Below, piece after piece: positions 24,813 to 33,792 of a stretch of DNA of 53,339 bases. Below the pieces are notes generated by a model. The model did no database searches. It was not told where the DNA came from and saw only the letters and a list, made by a program, of their open reading frames with translations. The DNA is from JAGBWK01 sp964544595. GTDB lineage: Bacteria; Bacteroidota; Bacteroidia; Bacteroidales; Muribaculaceae. The position numbers were made by a program, and so were the translations under genes. Every line of letters begins with the position of its first letter. The stretch's first letter is position 1. The stretch lies in NCBI GenBank assembly GCA_964544595.1, contig CAZJBM010000019.1:1-53339 (forward strand), in the 5' to 3' direction.

Positions 24813-26225
24813 TTAAATTCCGCGCCCTGTCACAACCGTTTTAACGGTATAGGCGATAATCTTGAGGTCGACACCCATCGATATGTTTTCGAGATAAATC
24901 AGATCGTATTGCAACCGCTCTACCATCTCGTCGACCTCCTGAGCATAGCCATATTTCACCATGCCCCAGGAGGTGATACCGGGGCGCACGCCGTGGACGA
25001 GAGTGTAGTACGGAACGCGCTCAACGATCATTTTGGCATAGTGCTCGCGCTCAGGCCGCGGCCCGACAATAGACATATCCCCGACAATCACATTCCAGAA
25101 CTGGGGGAACTCATCGATACGGTATTTACGGAGAAAATGGCCGACGCGGGTGACGCGGGGATCGGAGGGGGACGACAACGCCGGGCCGTCGGCTTCGGCA
25201 TCGACCTTCATAGTGCGGAATTTCAATATGTTAAACTTACGTTTATGAAGCCCGATACGCTCCTGACGATACAGCACCGGGCCAGGCGAATCGAGTTTAA
25301 CGGCAATGGCGACAGCAATATACACCGGTATCAGCAATATCATGCAGATGGCAGAGCAGACGATGTCGAACGCGCGCTTCACAGCCGCCGTCATCGGCGG
25401 AATATCGGGCGCGGAGATGTCGATAAGGGGCTCTCCGGCAACATTGCCGAACGAAGAGCGGCCCGAAATAATCTGGAAAAGCAGCGGGGAAACAAAGATC
25501 GAGCACCCGGTAGGGAACAGCATTTCAAGCATCGAGAGCGTAGCGGTGACACCATTGGGATGAGGCATGGCTATCAACTGCTTGATATCGAGCTGCCCGC
25601 ATTTTTCCTTCAATTTACTCAGCGGTATCACGGGCAAAGGAAGAGACGCGGGCGCGGGAGTGTCGTCAACGCTGACGAACCCGACGATATTGAATTGGTC
25701 CTGACTTGAGGAATTTGTCAGTCGCTCAACGAGTTTCTCGGCTGCCTGGGAAGTTCCTATGACCAGGGTATTAAAGCCTCCGTGGCGACGTTTCGCCTTT
25801 CGGACAACGCTTATGGTGATAAGAGTGCGTATGGCGTAAGTTACCGTAAACAATATAAGCCATAGGGAGCAGATAATCTCCATAACCTTGCCGCGCTCGC
25901 GGATCGGGTCATTGGCAATCACGACGAAGTACACCAATATCGAGCAGACCAGAGTAGAGACAAGAGTGTTGAGAAAATCGTCGATACGCGACTTATTCAT
26001 CACTTTCACATAATACCCTGACAGATAATAGACAAACAACAGGCCGATGGGGATACATACGATGCCCGCTATAACCGGAAGCGACTTGAAGAACGTCGCG
26101 ATATTGCCGTAGTTATCCGAAACGAAATACTCGAAGCGGAACATATTGAAAACCAACATGGCCAACACCCCGGCAATGTAGTCGCAAAGAACGTAATATG
26201 TGCGATAGCGCGTTTCGGAATTCAT
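24813..26225 (-). CDS. Polyprenyl-phosphate glycosyl-1-phosphate transferase (WcaJ-like)
   Basis: Initiates exopolysaccharide or capsule repeat synthesis by moving a sugar-1-phosphate onto undecaprenyl phosphate. N-terminal half: four to five transmembrane helices and a Rossmann-like cytosolic domain (FNTLVIGTSQAAEKLVERL). C-terminal PF02397 domain: KRAFDIVCSAICMILLIP, RQERIGLHKRKFNILKFRTM, GHFLRKYRIDEFPQFWNV and GPRPERE. The start at 26225 (MNSETRYRTYY) is preferred, giving 470 residues; an ATG 36 bp upstream is possible. It lies 53 bp after sua5. No glycosyltransferase cluster is next to it. Confidence 0.92.
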   Translation of the reverse strand: MNSETRYRTYYVLCDYIAGVLAMLVFNMFRFEYFVSDNYGNIATFFKSLPVIAGIVCIPIGLLFVYYLSGYYVKVMNKSRIDDFLNTLVSTLVCSILVYFVVIANDPIRERGKVMEIICSLWLILFTVTYAIRTLITISVVRKAKRRHGGFNTLVIGTSQAAEKLVERLTNSSSQDQFNIVGFVSVDDTPAPASLPLPVIPLSKLKEKCGQLDIKQLIAMPHPNGVTATLSMLEMLFPTGCSIFVSPLLFQIISGRSSFGNVAGEPLIDISAPDIPPMTAAVKRAFDIVCSAICMILLIPVYIAVAIAVKLDSPGPVLYRQERIGLHKRKFNILKFRTMKVDAEADGPALSSPSDPRVTRVGHFLRKYRIDEFPQFWNVIVGDMSIVGPRPEREHYAKMIVERVPYYTLVHGVRPGITSWGMVKYGYAQEVDEMVERLQYDLIYLENISMGVDLKIIAYTVKTVVTGRGI

Positions 26226-26278
26226 TATCGTTTTAGTCCTCAATATCACTCGGCATGGCACGCGGATGAAGCATCAGC

Positions 26279-26872
26279 TCATCCTCTGATAATCTTGAAG
26301 GTGGAGTCGGAAGAAATTTTGATAATCATCGACGGCTTGGCGCCGGCGACACGCTCGCGGCGGCTTTTGACAACGTAGTCGACCGCATCGACGATTTCAT
26401 TTGAAATCTTGGCGAACGAATCGGGAGAAGGCTCGCCGCTGACATTGGCCGATGTCGACACAAGCGGGCGATGGAATCTGCGGCATAGCTCCTTAGAGAA
26501 TCTCTCGGAAGTAACCCTGACGGCCACACTCCCGTCGTCGGCCATCGCGTTGCGCGCAATGTTGCGGCCACGGTCGTAGATAATGGTCGTCGGGCGGTCG
26601 GCAACCTCGATAAGCTGCTCCGCGACTTCGGGCACATCGTCAACATATCGCCATAGGTCATCTATGCTGCCGACCAGGATTATCAGCGCCTTGCTGTCGG
26701 CGCGGCGCTTGATCTCAAACACGCGCTCGACCGCCTTAGAATTCGAGGCGTCGCAACCTATCCCCCACACAGTATCGGTAGGGTATAAAATCACTCCGCC
26801 GCTCTTCATCACGGCAATCGCCTCCCTGATGTCTTCTTCAAAATTATCCATACGAACTACAAATTTAATCAT
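26279..26872 (-). CDS. tsaC: L-threonylcarbamoyladenylate synthase (Sua5/YrdC/YwlC)
   Basis: Makes threonylcarbamoyl-AMP from threonine, bicarbonate and ATP, the first step of t6A37 modification in ANN-decoding tRNAs. The 197-residue product has the YrdC pattern GGVILYPTDTVWGIGCDASN with the nucleotide-binding KRRADSKALIILVGS and RPLVSTSANVSGEPSPDSFA. The extra Sua5 C-terminal domain is absent, so it is the short TsaC type. It is divergent from the TPR gene and upstream of the glycosylphosphotransferase on the same strand. Confidence 0.92.
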   Translation of the reverse strand: MIKFVVRMDNFEEDIREAIAVMKSGGVILYPTDTVWGIGCDASNSKAVERVFEIKRRADSKALIILVGSIDDLWRYVDDVPEVAEQLIEVADRPTTIIYDRGRNIARNAMADDGSVAVRVTSERFSKELCRRFHRPLVSTSANVSGEPSPDSFAKISNEIVDAVDYVVKSRRERVAGAKPSMIIKISSDSTFKIIRG

Positions 26873-26970
26873 ATTTCGCGATTTGGCAATATTTACGCCC
26901 CGAATTGTGAAAATTAATTTAATGGCCGCTTTTTTATCACCTAATAGGCAGTCATGACAAATTTTTTGAT

Positions 26971-26978
26971 TATTTTTG
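26971..26978 (+). promoter_or_regulatory. -7 box of the TPR gene, almost on the start codon
   Basis: TATTTTTG (26971-26978) matches TAnnTTTG and lies 4 bp before the ATG at 26983. The transcript would start at or very near the start codon, so a leaderless or nearly leaderless message is possible. The -33 element is not clear. Confidence 0.45.
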
Positions 26979-26982
26979 TGTC

Positions 26983-29052
26983 ATGAAACTGTTATTACGG
27001 CATATCGTCCTCTCAGTCCTCATCATGATAGGGATAAACAGCTCCTACTCGCAGATCAATACCGACCAGGTAATGCGCGTGGGGCAAAACGCCCTCTACT
27101 TTGAGGATTATATGCTCTCCATACAATACTTCAACAAGGTGATCGAGGCAAAGCCCTACCTCGCCAAGCCTTATTTCTTCAGAGCGATCGCGAAGCTCAA
27201 TCTCGAAGACTACCGCGGCGCGGTGGCCGACGCCTCGAAAGCGATAGAGCTAAACCCTTTTATCACCGACGCCTACGAGGTGCGCGGCGTCGCTCTCCAG
27301 AATCTCGGCCGAACCAAAGAGGCGATCACCGACTACGATAAAGCGCTCGCGCAGCTCCCCGACAACCGCAACATCATGTTCAACAAGGCGCTCGCGCAGG
27401 AAGACATCAACGAGCTTGATTCGGCAAAGGTGACGCTCGACAAAATCATCTCTTCTCATCCGGGATATGAAAACGCTTACGTAGGGCGAGCTAAGGTGCT
27501 CCTCGAACTGAAGGACACCGTCGCGGCGTCGGCCGACCTCGACAAAGCATTGACCCTTAACAAGAACCTCGCAAACGCGTATCTGCTGCGCGCCGACATA
27601 GCCCTATCGACCAGAGGCGACTATCAGGCCGCGCTCGCCGACATGGACGAGACGATACGCCTGCAGCCTCAGATGCCGGGCCTATTCATCAACCGCGCGT
27701 TTCTGCGCTACAACGTCAACGACTTTTTCGGGGCCATGGCCGACTACGACTACGCCCTGGCGATTGACCCATCAAATGAGGTGGCATACTTCAACCGCGG
27801 CCTCCTGCGCATGGAGGTGGGCGACAACGACAACGCCATCAAAGACTTCTCAAAAGTGCTCGACCTAAACCCCGACGAATTTCGCTCGCGCTACAACCGC
27901 GCGATGCTGTACAAGCAGGCGGGGGAATACCGCAAAGCGATCGCGGACATGGATAAGGTAATCGCGGCGGCGCCCGACTTTTCGATCCCGGTCTACGTGC
28001 GCTTTCAGCTCTACGACGCGCTTGGAGACAAAAGATCGGCAGCCCGCGACTACGACCGCGCTATCGCGATAGCCCGCAACGAGTCGGAAGAATATCGAAA
28101 AAGCATGGCGCAAGGCTCGGAGATGAAAAACGGCTTCCAGAAGCTCATCGACAAGAAAAACGCCTCGGCGGAGTCGGCGGCCGATACCGACGAGCAACTC
28201 GTCGCTCAGCAATTCGCCCGAAAATTCACCTCGCTCCTGACCACTGAAAACGAGATCACGGCAGAGCAAGAGTTCAACAACAAGAACATACGAGGCAAGG
28301 TGCAAGACCGCAACGTTGCGATTGAGATAGAGCCTGAATTCACCGCTTCATACTACGTGGCGGCGACCGATCTGGCTCCGTCGTCATACTTCATGATGGA
28401 GGTTGATAAAATCAATTCGTCGCGCCAGCTGCGCAATCTCATGCAGATTACCAATTCAGAGCCTCAGCTCGACGACGAGAGCAAAATCAAATCGCACTTC
28501 GAGTCGATAGACTACTTCAACTCATACCTTTCGACACATAGCCCGAGGGCAATCGACTACTTCGGCCGCGCGATGGATCAGTTCACCCTCCGCAACTACG
28601 ACGCGGCGGCAGCAGATTTCACGCTCGCTATCGACACGGCCCCTGATTTCGCCCTCGCCTACTTCATGAGGGGCGTGACAGGCTCTCGCCAACTCCACTC
28701 CTCGGCCTCAGACCACACCTCAGTAGACCCCGCTATAGACCGCGAGAGCCGCAGGGCGCGCTATCAGTCGATTCTCGACGACTACGACAAGATGCTCCAG
28801 CTGAGCCCACGCTCACCCTTCGCCTACTTCAACAAGGGTAACATCTACATCGAGATGCAGGACTACACGTCGGCTCTGAGCGCTTACACCAAGGCGATCG
28901 AGCTGAAGCCCGACTTCGGGGAGGCGTTCTACAACCGCGGCTACGTCTACTTCAAGTTGGGCAACAAGGAAGCCGGATCGGCCGATCTCTCCCGCGCCGG
29001 GCAGCTCGGCATAATGCCCTCATACAATCTGCTTAAGCGAATGGCTAATTAA
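26983..29052 (+). CDS. Exported multi-TPR protein
   Basis: A 689-residue protein with a signal peptide (MKLLLRHIVLSVLIMIGINS) and at least nine tetratricopeptide repeats in two blocks: residues about 30-390 (for example KPYFFRAIAKLNLEDYRGAV, AYFNRGLLRMEVGDNDNAIK) and about 510-680 (FAYFNKGNIYIEMQDYTSAL). A non-TPR linker of about 120 residues lies between. TPRs mediate protein contacts; here the location is periplasm or outer-membrane face. Codon use is GC-rich like the neighbours. The DUF4301 gene follows 55 bp later. Confidence 0.87.
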   Translation: MKLLLRHIVLSVLIMIGINSSYSQINTDQVMRVGQNALYFEDYMLSIQYFNKVIEAKPYLAKPYFFRAIAKLNLEDYRGAVADASKAIELNPFITDAYEVRGVALQNLGRTKEAITDYDKALAQLPDNRNIMFNKALAQEDINELDSAKVTLDKIISSHPGYENAYVGRAKVLLELKDTVAASADLDKALTLNKNLANAYLLRADIALSTRGDYQAALADMDETIRLQPQMPGLFINRAFLRYNVNDFFGAMADYDYALAIDPSNEVAYFNRGLLRMEVGDNDNAIKDFSKVLDLNPDEFRSRYNRAMLYKQAGEYRKAIADMDKVIAAAPDFSIPVYVRFQLYDALGDKRSAARDYDRAIAIARNESEEYRKSMAQGSEMKNGFQKLIDKKNASAESAADTDEQLVAQQFARKFTSLLTTENEITAEQEFNNKNIRGKVQDRNVAIEIEPEFTASYYVAATDLAPSSYFMMEVDKINSSRQLRNLMQITNSEPQLDDESKIKSHFESIDYFNSYLSTHSPRAIDYFGRAMDQFTLRNYDAAAADFTLAIDTAPDFALAYFMRGVTGSRQLHSSASDHTSVDPAIDRESRRARYQSILDDYDKMLQLSPRSPFAYFNKGNIYIEMQDYTSALSAYTKAIELKPDFGEAFYNRGYVYFKLGNKEAGSADLSRAGQLGIMPSYNLLKRMAN

Positions 29053-29107
29053 TACATTCTTTCAATCAACCATCGAATTAACCAATAACTCTAATCCATA
29101 TATTATT

Positions 29108-30628
29108 ATGCTCAACGAAAACGACCTTAATCTACTGAAAGAAAAAGGCATCAGCGAAGAAACCGTCAATGCCCAGATCAAACGCTTTGAAACCGGATTC
29201 CCCTATCTCCGCCTCCAGGGAGCAGCCACCCCCGAAAACGGCATCACCGTGCTCGACGAAGCCACTCAGGACGAAGCTATCGAACGCTGGGACGAATATC
29301 TGGCCGACGGCGGCGAGGTTATCAAAATGGTGCCCGCTTCAGGCGCGGCTTCGCGTATGTTTAAAGCGCTCTTCTCATTTGCCGACGGCGACACCGACGA
29401 GGCCACAGGCTCAGTAAAGGAGGTACTCGACAACATCGCCAAATTCGCTTTCCATGACGATCTCAACGAGAAACTCCGCGAACTCCATGGCAAAACCGCC
29501 GAAGAGCTGATAGCAGAAGGTCGCAACCGCGACGTGATCGCCGGCATCATAAAGCCCGAAGGCCTCAACTACGGCAATCTGCCCAAAGGTCTGCTCAAAT
29601 TCCACCACTACGCCGCCAACGACGACCGCACCCCGGTCGAAGAGCAACTTATGGAGGGCATTCAGACCGCAGCCGACAAAGAGGGCAACGTGAAAGTGCA
29701 CTTCACCGTGTCGCCCAATCACCGCGCTAAATTTGAGGAAAAACTCGCCGAGGTGATTCCCGCGCTCGAATCCAAAAACGGCAAGAAAATCGAAGTTTCG
29801 CTCTCTGAGCAGAAAGCATCGACCGATACAATCGCCGTCAACCCCGATAATTCGCCCTTCCGCGAAGAGGGCAAGCTCGTGTTCCGTCCCGGCGGTCACG
29901 GCGCTCTTATCGAGAATCTCAACGATCTCGACTCAACGGTAGTGTTCATCAAAAATATCGACAACATAGTTCCCGACACCAACCGCGAGGCCACTATCCG
30001 CTACAAGAAGGTGATCGGCGGCTATATGATGATGCTCCACGACCAGATTGTCGACATACTCAACCGCATCGACAATGAAGACCTCGACGCCGGCGACATC
30101 GCCGAGATCCTCGACTTCATGTACGAGACCCTTTCGATCTCGATGCCCGAGGATGAGGATATGGACAACGCCAAACTCATCGAATTCATCAAAGGCAAAC
30201 TCGACCGCCCCTTGCGCGTCTGCGGCATGGTGAAAAACGAGGGCGAGCCCGGCGGCGGCCCCTACATCGCTTACAACGCCGACGGCACCGCTTCGCCCCA
30301 AATCCTCGAAAGCAACCAGATCGACACCTCTAACGAGGAGTACGCCGAAATGATGAAAGGCGCCACCCACTTCAATCCCGTCGACCTCGTTTGCTACATC
30401 AAGGACGCTAAGGGTAAGAAATACGATCTGCCGAAGCACGTCGACCCCTCTACCGGCTTCATCTCCTCGAAGTCGCTTCATGGCCGCGAACTGAAAGCCC
30501 TTGAGCTTCCCGGCCTCTGGAACGGCGCCATGAGCGACTGGACCACCGTGTTTGTCGAAGTGCCTATCGCAACGTTCAACCCCGTGAAGACGGTCAACGA
30601 CCTCCTTCGCCCCATGCACCAAATCTGA
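29108..30628 (+). CDS. DUF4301 family protein
   Basis: A 506-residue cytoplasmic protein matching the Bacteroidota DUF4301 pattern: N-terminus LLKEKGISEETVNAQIKRFE, VPASGAASRMFKALFSF, and the central FRPGGHGALIENLND. The glycine-rich PASGAASRMFK and PGGHGALI segments resemble sugar-nucleotide or phosphate-binding loops, consistent with a nucleotidyltransferase-like fold, but no activity has been established to my knowledge. Strongly biased codon use suggests good expression. A 13-bp inverted repeat (30646-30704) follows. Confidence 0.85.
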   Translation: MLNENDLNLLKEKGISEETVNAQIKRFETGFPYLRLQGAATPENGITVLDEATQDEAIERWDEYLADGGEVIKMVPASGAASRMFKALFSFADGDTDEATGSVKEVLDNIAKFAFHDDLNEKLRELHGKTAEELIAEGRNRDVIAGIIKPEGLNYGNLPKGLLKFHHYAANDDRTPVEEQLMEGIQTAADKEGNVKVHFTVSPNHRAKFEEKLAEVIPALESKNGKKIEVSLSEQKASTDTIAVNPDNSPFREEGKLVFRPGGHGALIENLNDLDSTVVFIKNIDNIVPDTNREATIRYKKVIGGYMMMLHDQIVDILNRIDNEDLDAGDIAEILDFMYETLSISMPEDEDMDNAKLIEFIKGKLDRPLRVCGMVKNEGEPGGGPYIAYNADGTASPQILESNQIDTSNEEYAEMMKGATHFNPVDLVCYIKDAKGKKYDLPKHVDPSTGFISSKSLHGRELKALELPGLWNGAMSDWTTVFVEVPIATFNPVKTVNDLLRPMHQI

Positions 30629-30645
30629 TAACATCCTCGCCTGCG

Positions 30646-30704
30646 GGCTTCAGCCGATTTCAGTGGTTTTCCATCATTGCGACCCGCTCTTATCGGCTGA
30701 AGCC
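30646..30704. repeat. Inverted repeat with nested GGCTNNAGCC palindromes
   Basis: GGCTTCAGCCGAT (30646-30658) and ATCGGCTGAAGCC (30692-30704) are perfect 13-bp complements separated by 33 bp. Each arm is itself a GGCTNNAGCC palindrome, as is the GACGGCTAAAGCCGTC unit of the array at 20970-21620. It could act as a terminator for the DUF4301 gene or be a REP-like element. Confidence 0.65.
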
Positions 30705-30735
30705 TGCCGGCTTCCCTATCAATACAATCCTCTAA

Positions 30736-31512
30736 GTGCTAAGACATCAGAAACTCACTCGGCTTATCGCCCCGCTCCGCGAGGGAGGGTCGCTGCCGCT
30801 GCTTGCAGAAGCCGACGACGGCTTTAAATACGCGGTGAAAATGCGCGGAGCCGGTCACGGCTCAAAAGCCCTCATTGCCGAGCTTATAGGTGGCGAAATA
30901 GCCCGCCGAGTTGGCCTAAAGACCCCAGAATTGGTGTTTCTCGACCTCCCGGAGGAATTCGGCATAACCGAGCCCGACCCTGAGATCCAAGATCTCCTTA
31001 AAGCCAGCCGCGGGCTCAATCTCGGATTGCACTTCCTCTCCGGCGCTTTGACCTTAGACCCTTACGCCAATCCGGTCGACGGATTGCTGGCGTCGAAAAT
31101 CGTGTGGCTCGACAGCTACCTCACCAATGTAGACCGCACGGCCCGCAACGCCAACATGATGCTATGGTACAACGAGCCGTGGCTTATCGACCATGGCGCA
31201 TCGCTCTATTTTCACCACGCCCAATCCGACCCCTCGAAAGCCGCTCTCACCCCATTCCCCTACATTAAGGATCACATCTTTATCCATAAGGCCGATAGCA
31301 TCGCAGAGGTCAACGAGGAGTTTTCGCGCCTGCTTACCGAGGCCGACATCGACGAGATCGTCGACATGATTCCCGATGAATGGCTTATCGCCGAGGGGGA
31401 TGAAACCACGCCTGCCGAGAAACGCGACATATACCGCACATTCCTCAAAACCCGACTGTCAAACTCCCAAATCTTTACCGACCATGCAATCCAAGCCCGA
31501 AAATCTTTATGA
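30736..31512 (+). CDS. HipA-like kinase family protein (HipA_2 type)
   Basis: A 258-residue protein resembling the short HipA-like kinases that occur beside DUF3037 proteins. It begins SLPLLAEADDGFKYAVKMRG (nucleotide-binding Lys), continues with LIAELIGGEIARRVGLKTPE, and has KIVWLDSYLTNVDRTARNAN (catalytic Asp/Asn region) and WLIDHGASLYFHH (metal-binding Asp). No HipA-N domain or HTH antitoxin is present. The start is GTG at 30736; no ATG is available before conserved sequence. Substrate unknown. The DUF3037 gene overlaps its end by 29 bp. Confidence 0.75.
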   Translation: MLRHQKLTRLIAPLREGGSLPLLAEADDGFKYAVKMRGAGHGSKALIAELIGGEIARRVGLKTPELVFLDLPEEFGITEPDPEIQDLLKASRGLNLGLHFLSGALTLDPYANPVDGLLASKIVWLDSYLTNVDRTARNANMMLWYNEPWLIDHGASLYFHHAQSDPSKAALTPFPYIKDHIFIHKADSIAEVNEEFSRLLTEADIDEIVDMIPDEWLIAEGDETTPAEKRDIYRTFLKTRLSNSQIFTDHAIQARKSL

Positions 31513-31873
31513 ATATGCCGTAGTGAGGATTGTGCCGAAGGTTGAGCGCGAGGAGTTTTTCAATGCGGGCCTCATAATGATGTGCAAACGGCAGCGATGG
31601 ATCAAGTTTCAGACCGACCTTCGCGACACGCTTTTAAGCCAATTTAAATGCGCTATCGAGAGAGAGCAATTGCTGCGGCAACTCGACTCAATGCGCCATA
31701 TCGCCGAGGGGAACCGCAACTACGGAGCGTTGGCTCAACTCCCGGTCGAAGAGCGTTTCCGCTGGCTGACAGCCGTAAAAAGCGCGTGCATACAGACATC
31801 GCGCCCTCATCCCGGCCTCACCTACGATCTCGACGCCACCTTCGCCCGCCTCTACGCCGAGCTCGTTCAATAA
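31484..31873 (+). CDS. DUF3037 domain protein
   Basis: A 129-residue protein starting MQSKPENLYEYAVVRIVPKV and containing EFFNAGLIMMCKRQRWI, the conserved beginning of DUF3037. The start at 31484 was chosen from this similarity and the 29-bp overlap with the HipA-like gene in another frame, which implies translational coupling. The pair is found together in many bacteria, so the two products probably act together; whether as a toxin-antitoxin-like unit or otherwise is not established. Confidence 0.75.
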   Translation: MQSKPENLYEYAVVRIVPKVEREEFFNAGLIMMCKRQRWIKFQTDLRDTLLSQFKCAIEREQLLRQLDSMRHIAEGNRNYGALAQLPVEERFRWLTAVKSACIQTSRPHPGLTYDLDATFARLYAELVQ

Positions 31874-31962
31874 TCCGCCCGATGCTTTTCTATCAACACA
31901 AAGGGATGCCCGCTCTGAGCATCCCTTCATTTTATATAAATTAATCTACGAAACGAGTAGCG

Positions 31963-33189
31963 TTAATCAGTAACAGGTCTGATGGAACAACCATTTCTCC
32001 TATGGGTATGGGTAGAATAAAATCTCTCTACCATGTCTGATGGAAGCTTGTCGGATTGAGATTCTAAACACGCAGACGAATATTCACTATCACACAATGA
32101 AGTAGAGCCCCAGTTATCCGAATATAAACCAACACAATATATCTGATTCTCTTCCCCAAATTTAGAACCTGCAGCAGGAAGGAATATGCTCTTTCCGTTA
32201 CGTTTGCTTGTAACTAACTTACCAGAAACTCCATTCCTCATTATCCATTTGGTAGTGGTATTCTTTATTAGTTCTTCAATTTCGGCCTTGGTAGGCATGC
32301 GCCAAGTTCCACCCCAGTATTGCCGAGCAGCGTCATGGCTCATAGTAAGATTGCCTGAAGCGTCGATATAACCATTTTTGCGCAGCCAAGTATCATCCTT
32401 TTGATAGGTAGGACAATTATCTTCAGTATATTTGGATTTGGGTTTCGTTTCTCCCCACGCGAAGTACTCGCCCAAGCCCTCAGGCGTAGTGGCGCCAATA
32501 TTGCACGTAGCCCACTTAGTGCCCGACGGAAGGCCCAAATCAACATATTCGTGACCGTTGATCATGCACTCAGCATTAACTTCTTCCTTAGAGTTACCGC
32601 TAAACGACTTTTCGTAAGCAAAATTTTTGGCAGGATATATATTCTCCTCGGGGATAGACGAAAGTTTTACTCTTTTGATCCCTTTATCCGTTTTGTATAA
32701 TATTGTATTGGTAGTGGGATCAAAATTAACGATATCTTCAGCTATAATATTTTGAGCCCTATATCCCGAGTAATAATCTCCATAATCAGGTATGGTTTCA
32801 TCTCAGTAATTAATAAAGTCAGCCCATTCGTCACTTAGCATCGGCAAGAACGAGTATGCGTTAGATCCGTATAAAATATAGAAATCAGGCCTACTGTCAA
32901 TAGTCTCGATCGAGACGAGATAGGCGCCATTAACATCCGCATAATCGCCACCCCTTGCTTTGTCAAAATTGCTTGTGTCTTTTATCGAGCCGTTCTTCAA
33001 AAGCTTGAATGTAATAAACTCAGCGACCACATTATCAGCAGCCGAACGGGCGGCTTTTTTCTTCGGGCGCGATTTTGTCGTCTGCGACGTGCGGGTGGCT
33101 TTCCTCCTCTTAGAAGTCTGCGCACTTGCCATTTCGCCGCCGACGATTATCGCCGCTATCAAAAAAATTATCGTGAATAATCTATTCAT
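31963..33189 (-). pseudogene. Exported FISUMP-like protein gene interrupted by in-frame TGA
   Basis: Two reading frames, 32803-33189 and 31963-32565, are in the same frame with no other stop between them. Removing the single TGA at 32803-32805 gives one product of about 407 residues. The N-terminus has a signal peptide (MNRLFTIIFLIAAIIVGGEM) and a basic stretch. The middle reads DETIPDYGDYYSGYRAQNII. The C-terminal 200 residues (YVDLGLPSGTKWATCNIGA, YWGGTWRMPTKAEIEELI, GCSIRPVTD) match the Fibrobacter-type major paralogous (FISUMP-like) domain of surface proteins. Probably a recent nonsense mutation; readthrough cannot be excluded. Last gene of the minus-strand operon from 35031. Confidence 0.75.
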
Positions 33190-33217
33190 TTTAGTAAATC
33201 GTTATACATTAGCATAT

Positions 33218-33748
33218 TTATCCTCCATGAGAGCGGATAGTTACATCTTTGCCATCGACATAGACACTAATGCCTACCCAGTGCGCCTCCATGTTGTCGG
33301 GAACTATGTAGCCCCAGCTTTCGTCGTACTCATAGCCGCTCGCTTTCAGGCCGTCGATAAACGACTTTGCTACAGCCGAGTCGGGAAATGCGATTGTGTA
33401 CTCGTTGCCCTCTTTAGTGATAGTAGTGGCGCCTTCGGGAGAGGTTTTGCTATACTTCGCTACGGTAAAGGTAACGTACTCGCCCATCTGGTCGTCATAC
33501 TCTTTCTTTTCGGCTTTAGAGTCGCAGTTAAATCCCTGCTCAATCAATGCAGCTTCTACTTGTTTCTCATCTTTAAGCGAATGTAATTTTTGGGCAAGAT
33601 CCTTGCTGACGCCAAAATCCGCATAGCCTGCTACCGACGACAGGGGCACGCAAAATGTGTTGATCGTCAGCTCGGGCTGCGCATTAGTAGACTGACAGCC
33701 GATCAGAACGGCAGCAATAAGCATTAGTGCAGTAAATAATCTTTTCAT
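33218..33748 (-). CDS. Hypothetical exported lipoprotein
   Basis: A 176-residue product with a lipoprotein-type signal (MKRLFTALMLIAAVLIGC, then QSTNAQ). The mature domain is mixed alpha/beta, with VTFTVAKYSKTSPEGATTIT and YTIAFPDSAVAKSFIDGLKA suggesting a small ligand or repeat fold. It was not recognised. It sits 44 bp after the PH-like gene and 28 bp before the TGA-interrupted gene, so all three form one operon. The start at 33748 is preferred over the ATG 6 bp upstream. Confidence 0.7.
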   Translation of the reverse strand: MKRLFTALMLIAAVLIGCQSTNAQPELTINTFCVPLSSVAGYADFGVSKDLAQKLHSLKDEKQVEAALIEQGFNCDSKAEKKEYDDQMGEYVTFTVAKYSKTSPEGATTITKEGNEYTIAFPDSAVAKSFIDGLKASGYEYDESWGYIVPDNMEAHWVGISVYVDGKDVTIRSHGG

Positions 33749-33792
33749 AATCAAAAAAATTAAGTAAATATATATGTTGAGTTAGGTTTTAA

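Noticed and set aside
32803..32805. TGA read as selenocysteine
   Set aside because: No hairpin resembling a bacterial SECIS was evident directly after the codon, and the protein type is not a known selenoprotein; a nonsense mutation is simpler.
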